From assembly GCA_004151065.3 (NCBI GenBank), contig NWUY0300047421.1, positions 1 to 20,426 on the forward strand: a stretch of DNA of 20,426 nt, read 5' to 3'. The translations under genes were made by a program, and so were the position numbers. The notes under the pieces were generated by a model. That model did no database searches, was not told where the DNA came from, and worked only from the letters and a program-made list of their open reading frames with translations. This DNA comes from Larix sibirica. Taxonomy: Eukaryota; Streptophyta; Pinopsida; Pinales; Pinaceae. Positions 19,378-20,426 of the stretch are shown here, one piece after another; position 1 is the first letter of the stretch; each line of letters begins with the position of its first letter.

Positions 19378-19401
19378 CATGGACCTTGCATGAGGTCCAT
19401 G
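19378..19401. repeat. Perfect short inverted repeat
   Basis: CATGGACCT and AGGTCCATG form a 9-bp stem around the 6-base TGCATG. No T-run or other feature suggests a function. Confidence 0.85.
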
Positions 19402-20284
19402 TGTCTCCTCTACATAATTTCCCATTTTTTGAACAATAAACATAATTATTTAATTTATACATGTTGAATAGGGATAAAACCCCAATCCATGTTCTTTTCA
19501 CCCTTTTCCATCCTCTTAACCAACTATAGCCATTATCTCAACCAAGTATTTCATAGAGGAGATCACAGTAATGGAGGCATGATATGGTGGCCATCTTGTT
19601 CAAAGTTGGCTTTATTTTATTTTATTTAATGGCAGTCTTGGCTTGACATGATGATAATTGTTTAAATCCTTGTAAGTTGAAAGGCCTAGATGGTTAATGT
19701 CGGGATTTTAAAATTATTGAGGGTTAGTAGCGATGGAAGCAAACCCACTCCCATTCTTCCATTCATGTTCATTTATCTTCATTTTATATTTATTTTGTCT
19801 CACTAATATTTTGAGTGAGTGTGTGTGTGAAGGCTATAGGATGAAGAATCCATGGCCAAGTTTCTTTTGCAGATGGCATGGCTTTCTCCCTCAATCAGAA
19901 TCATGGCCATTAAGCAGAAAATGGCACATGACCTTTAGATCTATCCTGCTTAACTAATAGGTTGCCACTCCTGGGCTTCTCATATCATTGGAATTCACCT
20001 TACACCAACAATTGACAAGTGACAAGTCCTAGGTTGTTTTTTATTAGATACTAATTTACCTACCCAAGCATTAGCGAGGAGCCAAATATCCCATTATATA
20101 CAATGCATAAGGTGTCTGGCTTGCTTTAAGCTTGAAATCAATGATATATAAGTCTAACAAGGAAGGAAAGGGTAAGCATGGAAGTCTGCAAGTCGGACCT
20201 GCTCCCATGAGCCCCCCAATGCTAGCTAAAGGTGAGGAGCACTATGGAAAGGATCACTATTGCATAAAAATGTGACCATCTGTT

Positions 20285-20334
20285 AGTGCTTTTGGTAGCC
20301 TCTAGTCCAAGTGCTTCTGGTAGTCTCTAGTACT
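20285..20334. repeat. 25-bp imperfect tandem repeat
   Basis: AGTGCTTTTGGTAGCCTCTA plus GTCCA at 20285-20309 is followed by AGTGCTTCTGGTAGTCTCTA plus GTACT at 20310-20334, with four differences. Confidence 0.9.
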
Positions 20335-20426
20335 CAATCGAGGAGAAATGGCTACTTAACCAACATATGATATGCTTTGTTTTTCCGCGAAAAAAAGCAT
20401 ACTATTGTTATTCAATACTGAATCAA

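Larger units (their letters stand above)
18721..20426. other. AT-rich flank without recognisable genes
   Basis: I see no coding homology on either strand and no gypsy LTR or primer site where one might be expected. It contains a perfect hairpin at 19378-19401, a GTGTGTGTG run near 19825 and a 25-bp imperfect tandem repeat at 20285-20334. Confidence 0.5.

Noticed and set aside
19733-19957. 74-codon frame starting MEANPLPFF with a hydrophobic N-terminus like a signal peptide
   Set aside because: There is only one short exon-like frame with no conserved motif, promoter or neighbouring exons. A secreted peptide cannot be excluded, but the sequence does not support it.
18721-20426. Search for the gypsy 5' LTR and primer site on the minus strand
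   Set aside because: I found no reverse-complement TGGTATCAGAGC-like site or matching terminal repeats, so no LTR is annotated.

Overview
This window is nuclear DNA from a land plant. The evidence is one spliced gene with canonical GT-AG introns, surrounded by decayed plant transposons of hAT, Ty3/gypsy and miniature-LTR type in very AT-rich DNA. The heavy ageing of the transposons would suit a gymnosperm or another large-genome plant, but that placement is inference. There are no bacterial features.

Positions 1-555 hold a copy of a dispersed AT-rich repeat and then the probable promoter. Positions 556-8189 (+) hold the only intact host gene, an orthologue of PRD1 (PUTATIVE RECOMBINATION INITIATION DEFECT 1, the plant relative of mammalian MEI1), needed to form meiotic double-strand breaks. 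I reconstruct eight exons whose phases all agree and which encode 1335 residues, close to the length I recall for angiosperm PRD1. Intron 1 is large (about 2.9 kb) and repeat-rich. The other six introns are 83-175 bp.

Positions 8190-9430 hold the 3' flank and a complex minisatellite, some units of which carry AATAAA. Positions 9430-14700 hold two decayed hAT transposon copies on the minus strand. Copy A (about 13560 to 9430) is split by a 1.8 kb insertion that contains the dispersed repeat. Copy B (about 14700 to 13590) keeps only the C-terminal dimerisation region and 3' tail. Positions 14.7-18.7 kb hold a broken Ty3/gypsy element on the minus strand, with gag, protease, reverse transcriptase and RNase H and several catalytic residues lost. 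It is fused to hAT copy B where integrase should follow. A small non-coding LTR element (17295-18186, with LTRs, a primer binding site and a purine tract) sits inside its gag. Positions 18.7-20.4 kb show no recognisable gene.

The coding system here is meiotic recombination initiation. The rest is layered transposon debris. I found no clearly new biological system. The most informative unusual features are the nested miniature LTR element, the split hAT copy, the repeat at the exon 1/intron 1 border, and an antisense reading frame in intron 1 with an in-frame 16-residue duplication.
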